A DNA stretch of 64,000 nt from Oceanicaulis sp. HTCC2633 (GCF_000152745.1 NZ_CH672428.1:13718-77717), one strand, 5' to 3'. Counted from the first letter of the stretch, positions 8,814-19,387 are shown. Translations and numbers: made by a program. Notes: generated from the letters alone by a model not told the origin.

Positions 8814-9913
8814 TCGGTCGTCTGTGGCGTTACCTCTTCATCCAGACCCTGATCGGCCTTATTGGCGCGGCGGTGATCATCACCGCCGTCATCCTGCTGA
8901 TCGACTTTGTTGAGACCTCTCGCGATATCGGCACGCGCGTGGGCATTTCCGCCTTCCAGGCCCTGCATCTGTCGCTGTTGAAGGCGCCCTTGCTGGTGCA
9001 GGACACCCTGCCCTTCATCGTGCTTTTCGGCGTGCTTTTCACCTTCTTCCGCCTGAACCGCCGGTCCGAGCTGATCGTGATGCGGGCGTCCGGCTATTCC
9101 GCCTGGCGCATCCTGGCGCCGGTAGCGATCCTCGCCGCTCTCACCGGAGCGATCAGCACGCTGGCGCTGAACCCGCTGGGGGCCGCCTCCAACGCCCGGT
9201 TCGAAGCCACCCGGGAGGCGCTGTTTGAGGGCGAAGGCCAGTCCAGCGGCGCCAACCAGTCCGGCCCCATCTGGCTGCGCGAGACCACCGCGACCGGCTA
9301 CATCATGATCACGGCCCAGCAACAGGGCGGCGATGACGCCACGCTGACCGAGCCCGTCTTTCGCCAGTATGTGCTGTCTGAGAGCGGCGCGCCCCTGCTT
9401 GATCGACGGATCACGGCGGAGCGGGCCGAACTCAATGGCGGTTTCTGGAGCCTGACGAACGCCATTGAATACGCGCCCGGCGGACAGGCAACGGAGCTGG
9501 GAGACGTGGCCCTGCCCACCAATGTGGGACGCCAGGCGCTGTTTGAGCGCGCAAGGTCACCCGGCGCGGTGTCCTTCTGGCAATTGCCCGCCGTCATCGC
9601 TTCGGCGCGGGACGCCGGCCTGTCTTCGCTGGCCTATGAGCTGCGCTGGCATGGTTTGCTGGCTCAGCCCCTGATGCTGGTGGCCGCCGCCCTGATGGGG
9701 ATCGCCGCAACCTTGCGCCTGCATCGCCTGGGGGGCGCGGCCGGATTCGCCGCCGCCGGCGCGACAGCGGGCTTCATCCTCTATTTCAGCCAGGAGCTCA
9801 TGCTGGGCCTGGGCGCCTCGGGCGCCATCACGCCCCTGACCGCCGCCTGGACCACGCCGGCGCTGTTTTCACTCGCCGGTTTGTTCTTTATCGCCGCCAC
9901 AGAAGACGGCTGA
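8810..9913 (+). CDS. lptG: LPS export ABC transporter permease LptG
   Basis: Partner of LptF in the LptB2FG exporter. The N-terminus MIGRLWRYLFIQTLIGLIG is typical of YjgQ proteins, followed by membrane segments, LPFIVLFGVLFTFFRLNRRSE (the conserved coupling region), a periplasmic domain and C-terminal membrane helices (LAQPLMLVAAALMGIAA). The length is 367 residues, normal for the family. It is translationally coupled to lptF and followed after 70 bases by lptD, placing inner- and outer-membrane parts of the LPS bridge in one operon. Confidence 0.93.
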   Translation: MIGRLWRYLFIQTLIGLIGAAVIITAVILLIDFVETSRDIGTRVGISAFQALHLSLLKAPLLVQDTLPFIVLFGVLFTFFRLNRRSELIVMRASGYSAWRILAPVAILAALTGAISTLALNPLGAASNARFEATREALFEGEGQSSGANQSGPIWLRETTATGYIMITAQQQGGDDATLTEPVFRQYVLSESGAPLLDRRITAERAELNGGFWSLTNAIEYAPGGQATELGDVALPTNVGRQALFERARSPGAVSFWQLPAVIASARDAGLSSLAYELRWHGLLAQPLMLVAAALMGIAATLRLHRLGGAAGFAAAGATAGFILYFSQELMLGLGASGAITPLTAAWTTPALFSLAGLFFIAATEDG

Positions 9914-9983
9914 TGCGTGGACGATGGCGCCCCAATCCGATACATGGCTTACTGGGGCTTGGCCAAGGGACTGAACACCGATC

Positions 9984-12161
9984 ATGAAAGCGTTGTACCG
10001 ATCTGCGGCGGCGGCCGCCCTTCTTGCGGCGACTGCAGCGCCGGCGGCGATGGCCCAGTCCGTCAGCAATGATCGGGTCTATCTGGATGCGGACGAGCTG
10101 ATCCAGGACCGCGAGCAGGGCCTGTATATCGCGCGCGGCAATGTCCGCGTTCAGACCGGCGATCGCGTCCTGTTCGCCGAGGAACTCACCTACAACCCCG
10201 CCATCAATCGCGTGATCGCCAGCGGCGGCGTGCAGATCTTTGATGGCGCCGAACCTGCGCAATTCGCTCAAGAGGTCGAACTCAGCGATGACCTGCGCGA
10301 GGGTGTGGCGCGCGGATTCACCACGCTTCTTGAAAACAATGGCCGCGCTGCGGCGGGCGCCGCCCTGCGCCGTCCGGACGGTTCGGTCGAACTGTCGAAC
10401 GCCTATTACACCGCCTGCGAGCTGTGTGCGGATGGCGAAGGCGAACCGACCTGGCGCCTCCGGGCGAGCCGGGTGGTGCGCGACACCCAGAACAAGGTCA
10501 TCTATTACCGCAATGTGCGGCTTGAGATCCTGGGCCGACCGATTCTCTACTCGCCGGTCTTTGCCCATGCCGATCCGTCCGCGGCGCGCCAGTCGGGCTT
10601 TCTCTTCCCGGTGCTGAACAATTCCAGCCGGCTCGGCTTCACCTATCAGCAGCCCTATCTGTGGGCGATCGGTCCGTCCCAGGAGCTGATCGTCTCACCG
10701 CGCTACATGAGCAAGGTGAACCCGCTGATCCAGCTGGACTGGACCCGGCGTTTCTATTCCGGCGAGATGAGCATCCAGACCAGCTTCACCTATGATCAGG
10801 AGTTCGATCAGGACGGAAAGTTCGGCGAGGAAGAGCTGCGCGGACACGTTTTTGCGGACGGCCTGTTCAACTTCACTCCGAACCTGCGTTGGGGCTTCGG
10901 GGTCGAGGCGGTCAGCGAGGATCTCTACCTGCGCCGCTATGGCTATGAGGAATCGCCGGATCGCGCGGATGGGCTGTTCACGATCGCCGACCAGCGCATG
11001 CTGCTCAATCAGCTCTTCTTCATTGGCGATGGCGAGCATTTCCATGGCGACGCAACCGTCATCCATTTCAACAAGCTCCAGCAGAATGTCGATGACGACA
11101 CCCTGCCCTTCATTTCACCGCTGATCCGCTTTGGCGCCCAATTGCCGATGCCGAACTGGGCGGGCGATCTCGATTTCAGTTTCAACACGGTCAATCTGCA
11201 TCGCAATGCCGGCGATGATTACACCCGCGCCAGCCTGGGTCTGGACTGGACCCGTCCGACCATCCTGCCGGGCGGACTGAGGGCGGAAGCCTTCGCCATG
11301 GCGCGCGCGGACGCCTATGCGTTCAACGAGACAGACTCCAATGGCGACGAGATCGACCAGACCAATCTGACCCGCGCCCTCGGCGCCGCCGGTCTTGATC
11401 TGAGCCTGCCCTTCGTGCGCCCCGGCCAGTCGGTGAACTGGCTGATCGCGCCCCGCGCCGCCGCTATTTTCGCCAGCAGCGACAATGCCGACCAGACGCC
11501 CGTCAATGTGGACAGCGCCTCGATCGAGTTCCAGCAAAGCCAGCTGTTCGATGCGGCCCGCGCGAATGGCTATGACCTGTGGGAGGATGGCGCGCGCGTG
11601 GATGTCGGCCTGACCGTCGCCGCGAACTGGGATGGCGCCCTGCCTGGTGAGGTCGAGGTGTTCGCTGGCCGCAGTTTCCGACTGGATGGCGAACAGCGAT
11701 TCCCGGCGTCGAGTGGACTGTCCGATGATGATTCTGACTGGATCGGTCAGATCCAGGTGGATATCGGCCGGTTCGACCTGGACGCCCGCGCCCGGATTGA
11801 TTCTGAAACCCAGGAAATCAACCGTCTGGACCTCACCACAGGCTTTGAAGCCTGGCGCGTCTCGATGAATGCCCGTTACACCCGCCGCACCGACGCCGCC
11901 TCCACCCGCCAGCTTGAGGAAGTGACGGCCCGGGCCGGCTTCGCGCTGACGGATGAATGGTCCGTCGTCTATGACGGCGTGATCGATCTGGAAGAAAACG
12001 AAGTGCGTCGCCAGCGCGCGGGTCTTCAGTATCGGGACGAGTGCACGAACCTGCGCATCCTGTGGGAGCGCGACAATATCGACGTCGCCAATCTGGGCCC
12101 GAGCGATTCCGTGAAACTGGAGATCGTTCTCTTCACCCTGGGCGGGCTGAGTGATGATTAA
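9984..12161 (+). CDS. lptD: LPS-assembly outer-membrane protein LptD
   Basis: The 725-residue outer-membrane LPS translocon. A signal peptide (MKALYRSAAAAALLAA, cleavage near AMAQS) is followed by an OstA/LptA-like beta-jellyroll (residues ~30-150; YLDADELIQDREQGLYIARG) and then the large LptD beta-barrel (conserved ILYSPVFAHADPS and RQSGFLFPV segments). Cysteines occur in the N-terminal half (ACELC) and one near the C-terminus (DECTNLRILWERDN), so the disulfide pattern is probably simpler than in E. coli, which has a C-terminal Cys pair. It needs LptE, not present here. Downstream surA encodes its periplasmic chaperone. Confidence 0.95.
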   Translation: MKALYRSAAAAALLAATAAPAAMAQSVSNDRVYLDADELIQDREQGLYIARGNVRVQTGDRVLFAEELTYNPAINRVIASGGVQIFDGAEPAQFAQEVELSDDLREGVARGFTTLLENNGRAAAGAALRRPDGSVELSNAYYTACELCADGEGEPTWRLRASRVVRDTQNKVIYYRNVRLEILGRPILYSPVFAHADPSAARQSGFLFPVLNNSSRLGFTYQQPYLWAIGPSQELIVSPRYMSKVNPLIQLDWTRRFYSGEMSIQTSFTYDQEFDQDGKFGEEELRGHVFADGLFNFTPNLRWGFGVEAVSEDLYLRRYGYEESPDRADGLFTIADQRMLLNQLFFIGDGEHFHGDATVIHFNKLQQNVDDDTLPFISPLIRFGAQLPMPNWAGDLDFSFNTVNLHRNAGDDYTRASLGLDWTRPTILPGGLRAEAFAMARADAYAFNETDSNGDEIDQTNLTRALGAAGLDLSLPFVRPGQSVNWLIAPRAAAIFASSDNADQTPVNVDSASIEFQQSQLFDAARANGYDLWEDGARVDVGLTVAANWDGALPGEVEVFAGRSFRLDGEQRFPASSGLSDDDSDWIGQIQVDIGRFDLDARARIDSETQEINRLDLTTGFEAWRVSMNARYTRRTDAASTRQLEEVTARAGFALTDEWSVVYDGVIDLEENEVRRQRAGLQYRDECTNLRILWERDNIDVANLGPSDSVKLEIVLFTLGGLSDD

Positions 12162-12242
12162 CGCCTTACACGCAGTCCGGCGATTGCGTCGGCGCCGTGT
12201 ATCGGTATCTTGCCTGAACACCTCTAACCCTATGGTTCTTAC

Positions 12243-13478
12243 ATGGCGTTCCGACTCGCGCTGACTATCCTCGCCGGCATCGCACTGATGTCCGCCGCGC
12301 CCACGGCCTCCGCCCAGCAGGTCGAAGGCATCGCAGCGGTCGTCAACGACCAGCCGATCACGACGCTGGATGTGCGTGACCGCATGCGGCTGATCATTTC
12401 CTCCGCCGGCGTTCAGCCGACCGAGGAAATGCTGGCGCGGATCCAGGACCAGTCCATTCGCGGCCTGGTGGATGAAACGCTGCAACTTCAGCAGGCTGCG
12501 GAATTCGACCTTGAGGTCGAGGAAGCCGAGGTGGATGACGCCATCGCCGACATCGCCACGCGCTCCGGCGCCACGGTCCAGGAAGTCGAGGACGATCTGG
12601 CTGCGAGCGGCATCGACATCAACACACTGCGCCAGCAGGTGAAAGCGGAAATCGCCTGGCAGATCCTGGTCAGCGGCCGCTATCGCTCGCGCATCCGCAT
12701 TTCCGACCAGCAGATCGAGACGGCTCTGGATCGTTACATCCAGTCCGCCTCCCAGCCCCAATATCGTCTGGGCGAGATTTTCGTCGAGATCACCCCGCAG
12801 GGCGGCGAAGAACGCGCCGTCGGCATCATCCAGACGATCTACGACCAGTTGCGCCAGGGCGCCCCCTTCCAGGCTGTGGCGCAGCAATTCTCTGATGCGG
12901 CGAGCGCCAGCGCAGGCGGCGACACCGGCTATCTGCCCCTGTCCGGAATCAACGCGCAGGTTGCTGAAGCCGTGACGCAGATGGAGCCGGGCCAGATTTC
13001 AAACCCGATCCGCGTCCCCGGCGGCTTCCAGATCGTCGCCCTGATCGACCGTCGCGACGGCCAGGTCATCGAACAGCTGACTTTGTCCCAGATCACCATT
13101 CCCAGCTCGCGCGTGACCGACGAGAACCGGGCGGCCCTCGGCCGCGCCGCGGCTCGCATCAACAGCTGCGAGGGTCTGGATGAGGCGATGAGCGATGTTG
13201 AAGGCGCGTTCGTGACCAATCTGGGCGATGTCGGCGCCAATGCGCTGGTTCCCACCATTCGCGACGCCCTTGGCGGGCTGGAGCCAGTGGCCGCGACCCC
13301 GGTGCTGGACACCGCCGCAGGCGCACAGGTTTTCGTGCTCTGCGACAAGGCGCTGACGGGTCCCGGCGTGCCGAGCGCCGACCAGATCGAGAACCAGCTG
13401 ATCAATCAGCAGCTCTCTCTTCTGTCCCGCCGCTGGCTGCGCGATCTGCGCCGCGACGCCACCATCGAGATCCGGTGA
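12243..13478 (+). CDS. surA: SurA-like periplasmic chaperone / peptidyl-prolyl isomerase
   Basis: A 411-residue exported protein (signal peptide ending near TASAQQ) with the SurA N-terminal domain starting VEGIAAVVNDQPITTLDVRD, the usual first line of SurA. A parvulin domain occupies about residues 175-280 (YRLGEIFVEI, AQQFSDAASASAGGDTGYL), and a second degenerate one may follow. SurA escorts outer-membrane proteins, notably LptD, to the Bam complex. The position directly between lptD and pdxA-rsmA is the conserved lptD-surA-pdxA-rsmA order. It overlaps pdxA by four bases. Confidence 0.92.
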   Translation: MAFRLALTILAGIALMSAAPTASAQQVEGIAAVVNDQPITTLDVRDRMRLIISSAGVQPTEEMLARIQDQSIRGLVDETLQLQQAAEFDLEVEEAEVDDAIADIATRSGATVQEVEDDLAASGIDINTLRQQVKAEIAWQILVSGRYRSRIRISDQQIETALDRYIQSASQPQYRLGEIFVEITPQGGEERAVGIIQTIYDQLRQGAPFQAVAQQFSDAASASAGGDTGYLPLSGINAQVAEAVTQMEPGQISNPIRVPGGFQIVALIDRRDGQVIEQLTLSQITIPSSRVTDENRAALGRAAARINSCEGLDEAMSDVEGAFVTNLGDVGANALVPTIRDALGGLEPVAATPVLDTAAGAQVFVLCDKALTGPGVPSADQIENQLINQQLSLLSRRWLRDLRRDATIEIR

Positions 13479-14464
13479 GCCGCGCGCCGCTGGCCCTGAC
13501 CCTTGGCGATCCTGCAGGGGTCGGCCCTGAACTCAGCCTGAAAGCCTGGCGCGCCCTGCGCGATGAAGATCTGTGCTTCGTCGTTCATGGCGATCCCGCG
13601 CCGCTGATGGCTGCAGCCCAGCTTCTGGACTTACCGCGCCCGGAACTCGTCTCAGGGCCCGACGAGGCGCAGCGCGTCTTCTCCAACTTCCTGCCTGTCA
13701 TCGCCCTCGAGGCCTGTCAGCGCGAGGCTGAAAACGCCGTCCGCTCCATCGAAGCGGCGGTGGACGCTGCGAAGTCCGGCGCAGCGAGCGCGGTCGTCAC
13801 CAATCCCGTGTCCAAATCCAGGCTTTACGAGATCGGCTTCGCCTTTCCCGGTCATACCGAATTCGTGGCGCACCTGACCGCAGACCTGCCGATGAACGGC
13901 GCACGCGGGCCTGTGATGATGCTCTCGGGTGGCGGTCTGCGCACCGCGCTCGTCACCATTCACACGCCGCTGATGGCTGCGATCCAGTCTCTGACGCCAG
14001 AAGGCGTGGCGCACACGGCGCGTGTTGTTTCCGACGCGTTGAAACGCGATTTCGGCCTTGCCCGCCCGAGACTTGCGATGGCGGGTCTGAACCCGCATGC
14101 CGGCGAGAATGGCGCCCTTGGCCATGAAGAGCTCGATATTCTGGCGCCGGCGCTGGAGCAGCTGAGATCCGAGGGGATGACGATCTCCGGCCCCCTGCCC
14201 CCCGACACCATGTTCCATGAGGACGCGCGCGCGGCCTATGACGCCGCGATCTGCCTGTATCACGATCAGGGCCTGATCCCGGTCAAGACGCTCGATTTCC
14301 ATGGCGGCGTGAACATCACGCTGGGCCTTCCGATCATCCGCACCAGCCCGGACCATGGGACCGCCTTTGATATTGCCGGCCAGGGCGTCGCCCGGCCCGA
14401 CAGCCTGATCGCGGCGCTCCGTCAGGCCGACGCGATGGTGCAGAGCCGAGAGACCGCCGCATGA
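13475..14464 (+). CDS. pdxA: 4-hydroxythreonine-4-phosphate dehydrogenase
   Basis: NAD-dependent enzyme of the deoxyxylulose-5-phosphate-dependent pyridoxal phosphate pathway. The GTG start overlaps the surA stop (GTGA). The 329-residue protein begins LALTLGDPAGVGPELSLKAW, the standard PdxA opening, and carries the metal-site histidines in FPGHTEFVAHLT, LNPHAGENG and the HDQGLIP segment. Length and motifs are normal. It is coupled by a four-base overlap to rsmA downstream. Confidence 0.96.
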   Translation: MSRAPLALTLGDPAGVGPELSLKAWRALRDEDLCFVVHGDPAPLMAAAQLLDLPRPELVSGPDEAQRVFSNFLPVIALEACQREAENAVRSIEAAVDAAKSGAASAVVTNPVSKSRLYEIGFAFPGHTEFVAHLTADLPMNGARGPVMMLSGGGLRTALVTIHTPLMAAIQSLTPEGVAHTARVVSDALKRDFGLARPRLAMAGLNPHAGENGALGHEELDILAPALEQLRSEGMTISGPLPPDTMFHEDARAAYDAAICLYHDQGLIPVKTLDFHGGVNITLGLPIIRTSPDHGTAFDIAGQGVARPDSLIAALRQADAMVQSRETAA

Positions 14465-15315
14465 GTCTGGATCAGTTGCCGCCGCTACGCGAGGTGATCG
14501 CCGAACACGGGCTTGGCGCAGACAAGCGGTTCGGCCAGCATTACCTGCTCGACCTCAATCTCACCGCCAAGATCGCCCGCCTGTGCGGCGACATGTCCGA
14601 GGCCACGGTCTTTGAAGTCGGCCCCGGCCCCGGCGGCCTGACGCGCGGCCTGCTCAGCGAGGGCGCGGCTCGGGTCACGGTGATCGAGAAGGACCGGCGT
14701 TTCATCCCGGCGCTTGCACAGATTTCAGACGCGGTGCCCGGCCGGTTCTCGATCATCGAGGCCGATGCCCTGAAGGTCGATGAAAGCACGCTGCCCTTTG
14801 AGGGGTCGCGCATTCTGGCCTCCAACCTGCCGTATAATGTGGGCACGGCCTTGTTGATCAAATGGCTTGAAGCCGACCCGATCTGGTGGACGCGGCTGGT
14901 GCTGATGTTCCAGAAGGAAGTGGCCGAGCGCGTCGTCGCCAGGGCAGGCGACAAGCAATACGGCCGTCTGGCGATCCTGGCTGCAGCCGTGGCGAAATCA
15001 CGCTACGCCTTCACGGTCCCGGCGCGCGCCTTCACCCCGCCGCCCAAGGTGGACAGCGCCGTCGTGGTGATCGAACCCCTGCCCGAGGCCCAGCGTTTCA
15101 CGGATCTCAAGGCGCTTTCGATTGTGACCGAAAGCGCTTTCGGCCAGCGCCGCAAGACGTTGCGCAAATCCCTGGGCCCAGCAGCGAGCCAGACCCGCGT
15201 CAGTCCGGAAGCTTTGCTGGAAGAAGCCGGTATTGATCCGGGCGCGCGCGCGGAAACGATTGCGCCGGAAGGCTTTTTCACCCTTGCCCGCGCCTGGCGC
15301 GCGGCCCGGGACTGA
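14461..15315 (+). CDS. rsmA: 16S rRNA (adenine1518/1519-N6)-dimethyltransferase
   Basis: KsgA/RsmA dimethylates two adjacent adenosines in helix 45 of 16S rRNA late in 30S assembly. Motifs: DKRFGQHYLLDLNL (N-terminal AdoMet region), FEVGPGPGGLTRGLL (motif I), VIEKDRRF, and catalytic NLPYNVG. The C-terminal domain contains FTPPPKVDSAVV. It has 284 residues, normal length. Last gene of the lptF-to-rsmA run; it ends 19 bases before the convergent S9 peptidase gene. Confidence 0.96.
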   Translation: MSLDQLPPLREVIAEHGLGADKRFGQHYLLDLNLTAKIARLCGDMSEATVFEVGPGPGGLTRGLLSEGAARVTVIEKDRRFIPALAQISDAVPGRFSIIEADALKVDESTLPFEGSRILASNLPYNVGTALLIKWLEADPIWWTRLVLMFQKEVAERVVARAGDKQYGRLAILAAAVAKSRYAFTVPARAFTPPPKVDSAVVVIEPLPEAQRFTDLKALSIVTESAFGQRRKTLRKSLGPAASQTRVSPEALLEEAGIDPGARAETIAPEGFFTLARAWRAARD

Positions 15316-15334
15316 CCCGGACCGCGCCGACAGA

Positions 15335-17314
15335 CTATTCCTCGTCGGCGCCTTCCGGTGCCAGATGTTCGTCCAGGAAGCTCAGATAGGCGTCTGAGGC
15401 CGTGATGCGGTTCTCGCGACGGCGGAAGCCATGGCCTTCATCCGGGAACAGGACGTACTCCACGATGGCGCCATTTTCACGAGCGGCCGCAACCAGCTCA
15501 TCGCTTTCCACCTGAAGCACGCGCGGATCATTCGCGCCCTGGACCACCAGCATCGGACGGACGATCTGGTCGGCATGGAACAGCGGAGAGATCGCGCGAT
15601 GGCGTTCGGCGTCCGTCGCCGGGTCGCCCATTTCATCGTAGAGCGCTTCACGGAAGCTCGCCCACCAGGGCGGGATGGATTGCAGCGTCCGGACCCAGTT
15701 GGTGACTCCGAAGATGTTGATGCCGACATCAAATGCTTCGGGATGGAAGGTCAGGGCCGCAGCCGCTATGTAACCACCATAGGAGCCGCCAATCACGCCG
15801 ACGGCGTCATCGCGCACCCAGTCGAGCGAGCGCAGATAGTCGCCCGCCGCCACGATGTCCTGCAAATCCTCCTCGCCATGGCGACGATCATCCATGTGGT
15901 AGAACGTCTTCCCATAGCCTGATGAGCCGCGATTGTTGGCGGCGTAGACCGCATAGCCGTTGTTCACCAGATGCTGGATCGCAGCGCTGTACCCGGCGCG
16001 GGTCTGTCCGCCCGGCCCGCCATGCACCCAGACGAGCGCCGGCACGGGATTGTCCGCGCTGGCGTTGTGCGGACGGTACATGATCCCGGGAATGGTGACC
16101 CCGTCAAAGCTCTCAAAGCGGACGACTTCCGCTTCCACGAGGTCATAGGGCTCCAGAACCGGATTGAGCGCTTCGGTCAGCTGGCGATGCTCGCCGGTCT
16201 CCAGATTCACCCAGTGGATATTGTTGGGGGCGATCGAGGAGGTGACGCCAAACGTCATCTCGGTCTCGTCCGCGTTGAACCGCACGCCCGCGAGATCGCC
16301 TGAAGGCACGCTGTCGGGCAGGCTGACCGTTTCGCCGGACTCGGTGTCGAGCACCGTCACGTCGGTGAAGCCATCATTGTTGATGGCGCTGATCCGATAC
16401 CGGCCGCTGGGCGAGAAGCCCACATACATCACATCCCAGTCCGCCTCGATCAGCGGAGCGCGCTCGCCCGACTCGAGATCATAGGACCAGGCCTGGTTCC
16501 ATTCGCCGTATTCGTTGGTCGCATAGATCAGCGCCGAGGAATCCGCTGTGAAGTCATAAGCGCCGTAGGCGATATTGCCCTCATGCTCGGTAATCAGGAC
16601 AGGCGCCGCGTCCGTGGTGAGATCCGCCAGCAGGATGTCGCTGTCCGCAGAGGTCCGCGACCTGTTGAGCGCAAGCCAGCGGCCATCCGGACTGACCGCG
16701 CTGATATCCAGCGCGTCTGTGTTCTCGAACAGCATGGTGCGTTCATAGGTCTCGGCGTCATAGGCATACAGATCGAACGCGCTCGGATCCCGCTCATTGG
16801 TGGTGAGCCAGAAATACGAACCATCCGCCGACCAGCCGGCGAAGCCCGCCTTCACGTTCTCGCCCGGCGTGAGGTCCACCAGTTCTCCATCGGCATGGCG
16901 GACGAAGACATGGTTGAGCTCGTCTCCGCCATTGTCGGCGGTGACCAGGATGCGCTCGTCCGTCGGGAACCAGGTCAGCGCGAAAGTGGCGTTGGAGTCC
17001 GAGGTCGTCAGCGCGCGCTTCTCGCCGGTTTCCGGGTTCAGCGCGTAGGCGTTGAACACGCCTGTCTCGTCAGAGGAGATCAGGATGTCGCCACTCTGGT
17101 GGGAGAAGGCGTGTCCGCCTCCGCCCGCCAGCGAATAGGACGTGGTGTTGAAGAACACATCCGCCGAATAGCCCATGCGTGGCTCTGCGGTTTCGGTCTG
17201 GCTCATGGCGGCGGTTTCGGCGACTCCGCCGGACGTCGCGGTGATCACGCCCTCGTCACATGCAGACAAGGCGAATACGCTGGCGACAATCAGCAGGCTG
17301 GATTTGAAGGTCAT
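15335..17314 (-). CDS. S9 (prolyl oligopeptidase) family peptidase, lipoprotein
   Basis: A 659-residue exported peptidase. The start at 17314 follows a GGGAGGGGG ribosome-binding site, and the N-terminus [19 protein letters not shown] ends in a lipobox, so it is probably membrane-anchored in the periplasm. Residues ~55-390 form a WD40-like/TolB-type beta-propeller; the C-terminal alpha/beta-hydrolase domain has [13 protein letters not shown], nucleophile GGSYGG near residue 508, and the catalytic His in [12 protein letters not shown] near residue 628. This suits acyl-aminoacyl or dipeptidyl peptidases; the exact specificity is unknown. It is convergent with rsmA. Confidence 0.9.
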   Translation of the reverse strand: MTFKSSLLIVASVFALSACDEGVITATSGGVAETAAMSQTETAEPRMGYSADVFFNTTSYSLAGGGGHAFSHQSGDILISSDETGVFNAYALNPETGEKRALTTSDSNATFALTWFPTDERILVTADNGGDELNHVFVRHADGELVDLTPGENVKAGFAGWSADGSYFWLTTNERDPSAFDLYAYDAETYERTMLFENTDALDISAVSPDGRWLALNRSRTSADSDILLADLTTDAAPVLITEHEGNIAYGAYDFTADSSALIYATNEYGEWNQAWSYDLESGERAPLIEADWDVMYVGFSPSGRYRISAINNDGFTDVTVLDTESGETVSLPDSVPSGDLAGVRFNADETEMTFGVTSSIAPNNIHWVNLETGEHRQLTEALNPVLEPYDLVEAEVVRFESFDGVTIPGIMYRPHNASADNPVPALVWVHGGPGGQTRAGYSAAIQHLVNNGYAVYAANNRGSSGYGKTFYHMDDRRHGEEDLQDIVAAGDYLRSLDWVRDDAVGVIGGSYGGYIAAAALTFHPEAFDVGINIFGVTNWVRTLQSIPPWWASFREALYDEMGDPATDAERHRAISPLFHADQIVRPMLVVQGANDPRVLQVESDELVAAARENGAIVEYVLFPDEGHGFRRRENRITASDAYLSFLDEHLAPEGADEE

Positions 17315-17403
17315 CACGCCCCCTCCCCGGAAAAACAAACTGCGCATACGCTAGCACGGGGGCCGAAGGTGTCGAGCGGTCATTCGCAAGACCGCATGGC
17401 GCT

Positions 17404-18663
17404 CTACTCGCCAAAGCCCATCCGGCGCGCCGCCTGATCCAGGATCTCGCGATCCCCTTCATAAGTGACGGAGGCCTTGGCCCGCGCCAGCACGTCGGCG
17501 CCAAGCACCTGCACAGCCTCGCCATACAGGGCCTCATCGCTCGCTCTGAGGCCGGACAGAGCGCTCAGAAGCGTCCGGGTGATCACAGGCCTGTCAGCGC
17601 CATCGAAGGCGATGGGACTGAAGCCGCAGGACAAGGCATGGGAAACCCGGATCCCCGGCAGGAAGACCCGCGTCTCAGCGTCGGGTTCGGGATCAGACTC
17701 CTGTTGGCGCTTTTCCAGCGTCAGCGACCATTTGTGCAGCACGCGCTCGATCGCGCGAATGACATGGATGGCGGTGCCCGGATCATTCACGCCCGGCGAC
17801 AACGCCTTGGAGGCGATTTCCGACAGCACGGTCAGGCCAAAACAGGGATCGGAATGAAAATCCCGGTCCGAGCCCAGATTGAAGCAGGCGCACAACGCAT
17901 CGCGGCAGTCTGCGTCCACGTCTTCTGACAGACGCGCCAGTGGCGCGCCTGCATCTGCGAAATGACCTGGCGGCGCCTTCACCGCCACCTTGATCTCAAG
18001 CTTGTCAGCGAGAGCCCTGAGATCCTCGAGCGCGACATTCTGAACAAATCCCGGGGCCTTGGGATAAAGATCCACCCCCTCCTCGAACGCCGGCAGATCG
18101 GGAACGCGCTCCGCGACAGGGGCATGATCAAAGGCGAGCTGAGCCGCATCCTCCACCCGCCGGATCGCCTCCGTGACGTCGCCAAGGCGCGACAGACGCT
18201 GCAGCCAGCGTATCAGGGTCGCCACCACGATCACCACCAGGAGCACGGTCAGGCCGAACAGGATCACCCGCCCGGCGGGCGAATACAGATCGAGCCGTGT
18301 TCCGATGACGCCCAGAAGGCTGAACAGGAAAGCCCCGATAAAGGTGGAGATGGCGTTCTGGGCCGCCGCGTCCTCGACCAGAAGCGGCCGGGCGCGCGGC
18401 GTCGCCGAGCTGGACGCTGATTGCAGCGCGGACACCATGGTCGAGAGCGAGAAGATCGCCACCGCCAGCAGGCTGGAGGCGAGAATGGTGAGCACCGCTT
18501 CATTGGTTTGCGCCGAGATCAGCTCTTCCCATTCAAAGGGCATGAACGGATCAAGGATCGGGGTCAGAAAGACGGTGAAGGCGGCGCCGGCGGCATAGGC
18601 GGCCGGACGGAACCAGATGGACCGGAGCACGCGATTGACGAGAAACTCGGCCCTGGACAGCAT
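17404..18663 (-). CDS. DUF2254 family membrane protein
   Basis: A 419-residue predicted inner-membrane protein. Four hydrophobic segments fall in the first ~170 residues (for example AAYAAGAAFTVFLTPIL and LTILASSLLAVAIFSLSTMV). The FSLSTMVSALQSASSSATPR stretch and the downstream SPGVNDPGTAI segment are hallmarks of the DUF2254 family, whose function is unknown. The C-terminal half is soluble. It is separated by 62 bases from gmk downstream and is on the same strand as S9 peptidase, so possibly a separate small transcription unit. Confidence 0.85.
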   Translation of the reverse strand: MLSRAEFLVNRVLRSIWFRPAAYAAGAAFTVFLTPILDPFMPFEWEELISAQTNEAVLTILASSLLAVAIFSLSTMVSALQSASSSATPRARPLLVEDAAAQNAISTFIGAFLFSLLGVIGTRLDLYSPAGRVILFGLTVLLVVIVVATLIRWLQRLSRLGDVTEAIRRVEDAAQLAFDHAPVAERVPDLPAFEEGVDLYPKAPGFVQNVALEDLRALADKLEIKVAVKAPPGHFADAGAPLARLSEDVDADCRDALCACFNLGSDRDFHSDPCFGLTVLSEIASKALSPGVNDPGTAIHVIRAIERVLHKWSLTLEKRQQESDPEPDAETRVFLPGIRVSHALSCGFSPIAFDGADRPVITRTLLSALSGLRASDEALYGEAVQVLGADVLARAKASVTYEGDREILDQAARRMGFGE

Positions 18664-18725
18664 GTTTGCGGACGCCCCTCTGATTACCCTGATCCGGATA
18701 AACGCGCGGGGGCAGCCAAGGTTCC

Positions 18726-19382
18726 CTATTCCTCCATCAGCGCGTCGACAAAGCCCTCAAGCCAGGGATGACGAGAGCGCTTGAGGCGCTCGGCGTGCAG
18801 AATCAGGCTGAGCTTTTCGAGGGCACGGGAGAAATCGTCATTTATGACGACATAGTCGTACTCGTCCCAGTGCTCGATTTCGGCCTTGGCGCGGTTCATC
18901 CGGCCCTCGATGATCTCGTGACTGTCCTGGGCGCGCTTGTGCAGACGGTCGCGCAGAAGCTTGAGCGAGGGAGGCAGAATGAAGACACGCACCACGTCAT
19001 CCGGCGCACTCTCGGCCAGCGCCTGAGCGCCCTGCCAGTCAATGTCAAAGACCACGTCCCGGCCTTCATCAAGCGCCTCTTCAACCGGGCCCTTGGGCGT
19101 GCCGTAATAATTGTCGAACACCTTCGCCCATTCATAGAACTCGTTTGTCTTCGTCTTCGCGACGAACTCGTCCTGCTCCATGAAGTAATAGTCCTCACCA
19201 TGCTTCTCGCCCGGACGCGGATCGCGCGTTGTGGCCGAGACCGACAGGACAAGGTCCGGGTTCATGGTCAGGAGGCGTTTGGACAGCGTGGTCTTGCCCG
19301 CGCCCGAGGGGCTCGAGAGCACCAGCATGAAGCCGCGGCGCTGGCCGCGATAAACAGGGCCGCTCAGATGATCACCATGCAT
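18726..19382 (-). CDS. gmk: Guanylate kinase
   Basis: Phosphorylates GMP to GDP with ATP; essential for GTP pools. The P-loop SSPSGAGKTTL is near residues 22-32 and is followed by VSATTRDPRPGEKHGEDYYF, the GMP-binding segment, and DIDWQGAQAL. The ATG at 19382 (MHGDHLSGPVYRGQRRGF) is the likely start, giving 218 residues; earlier in-frame starts would overlap yicC. It lies five bases downstream of yicC, the common yicC-gmk pairing. Confidence 0.95.
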   Translation of the reverse strand: MHGDHLSGPVYRGQRRGFMLVLSSPSGAGKTTLSKRLLTMNPDLVLSVSATTRDPRPGEKHGEDYYFMEQDEFVAKTKTNEFYEWAKVFDNYYGTPKGPVEEALDEGRDVVFDIDWQGAQALAESAPDDVVRVFILPPSLKLLRDRLHKRAQDSHEIIEGRMNRAKAEIEHWDEYDYVVINDDFSRALEKLSLILHAERLKRSRHPWLEGFVDALMEE

Positions 19383-19387
19383 GGCGC

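Noticed and set aside
11115-12887. 590-codon minus-strand open frame opposite lptD/surA
   Set aside because: Antisense shadow spanning two well-supported genes; no recognisable domains.
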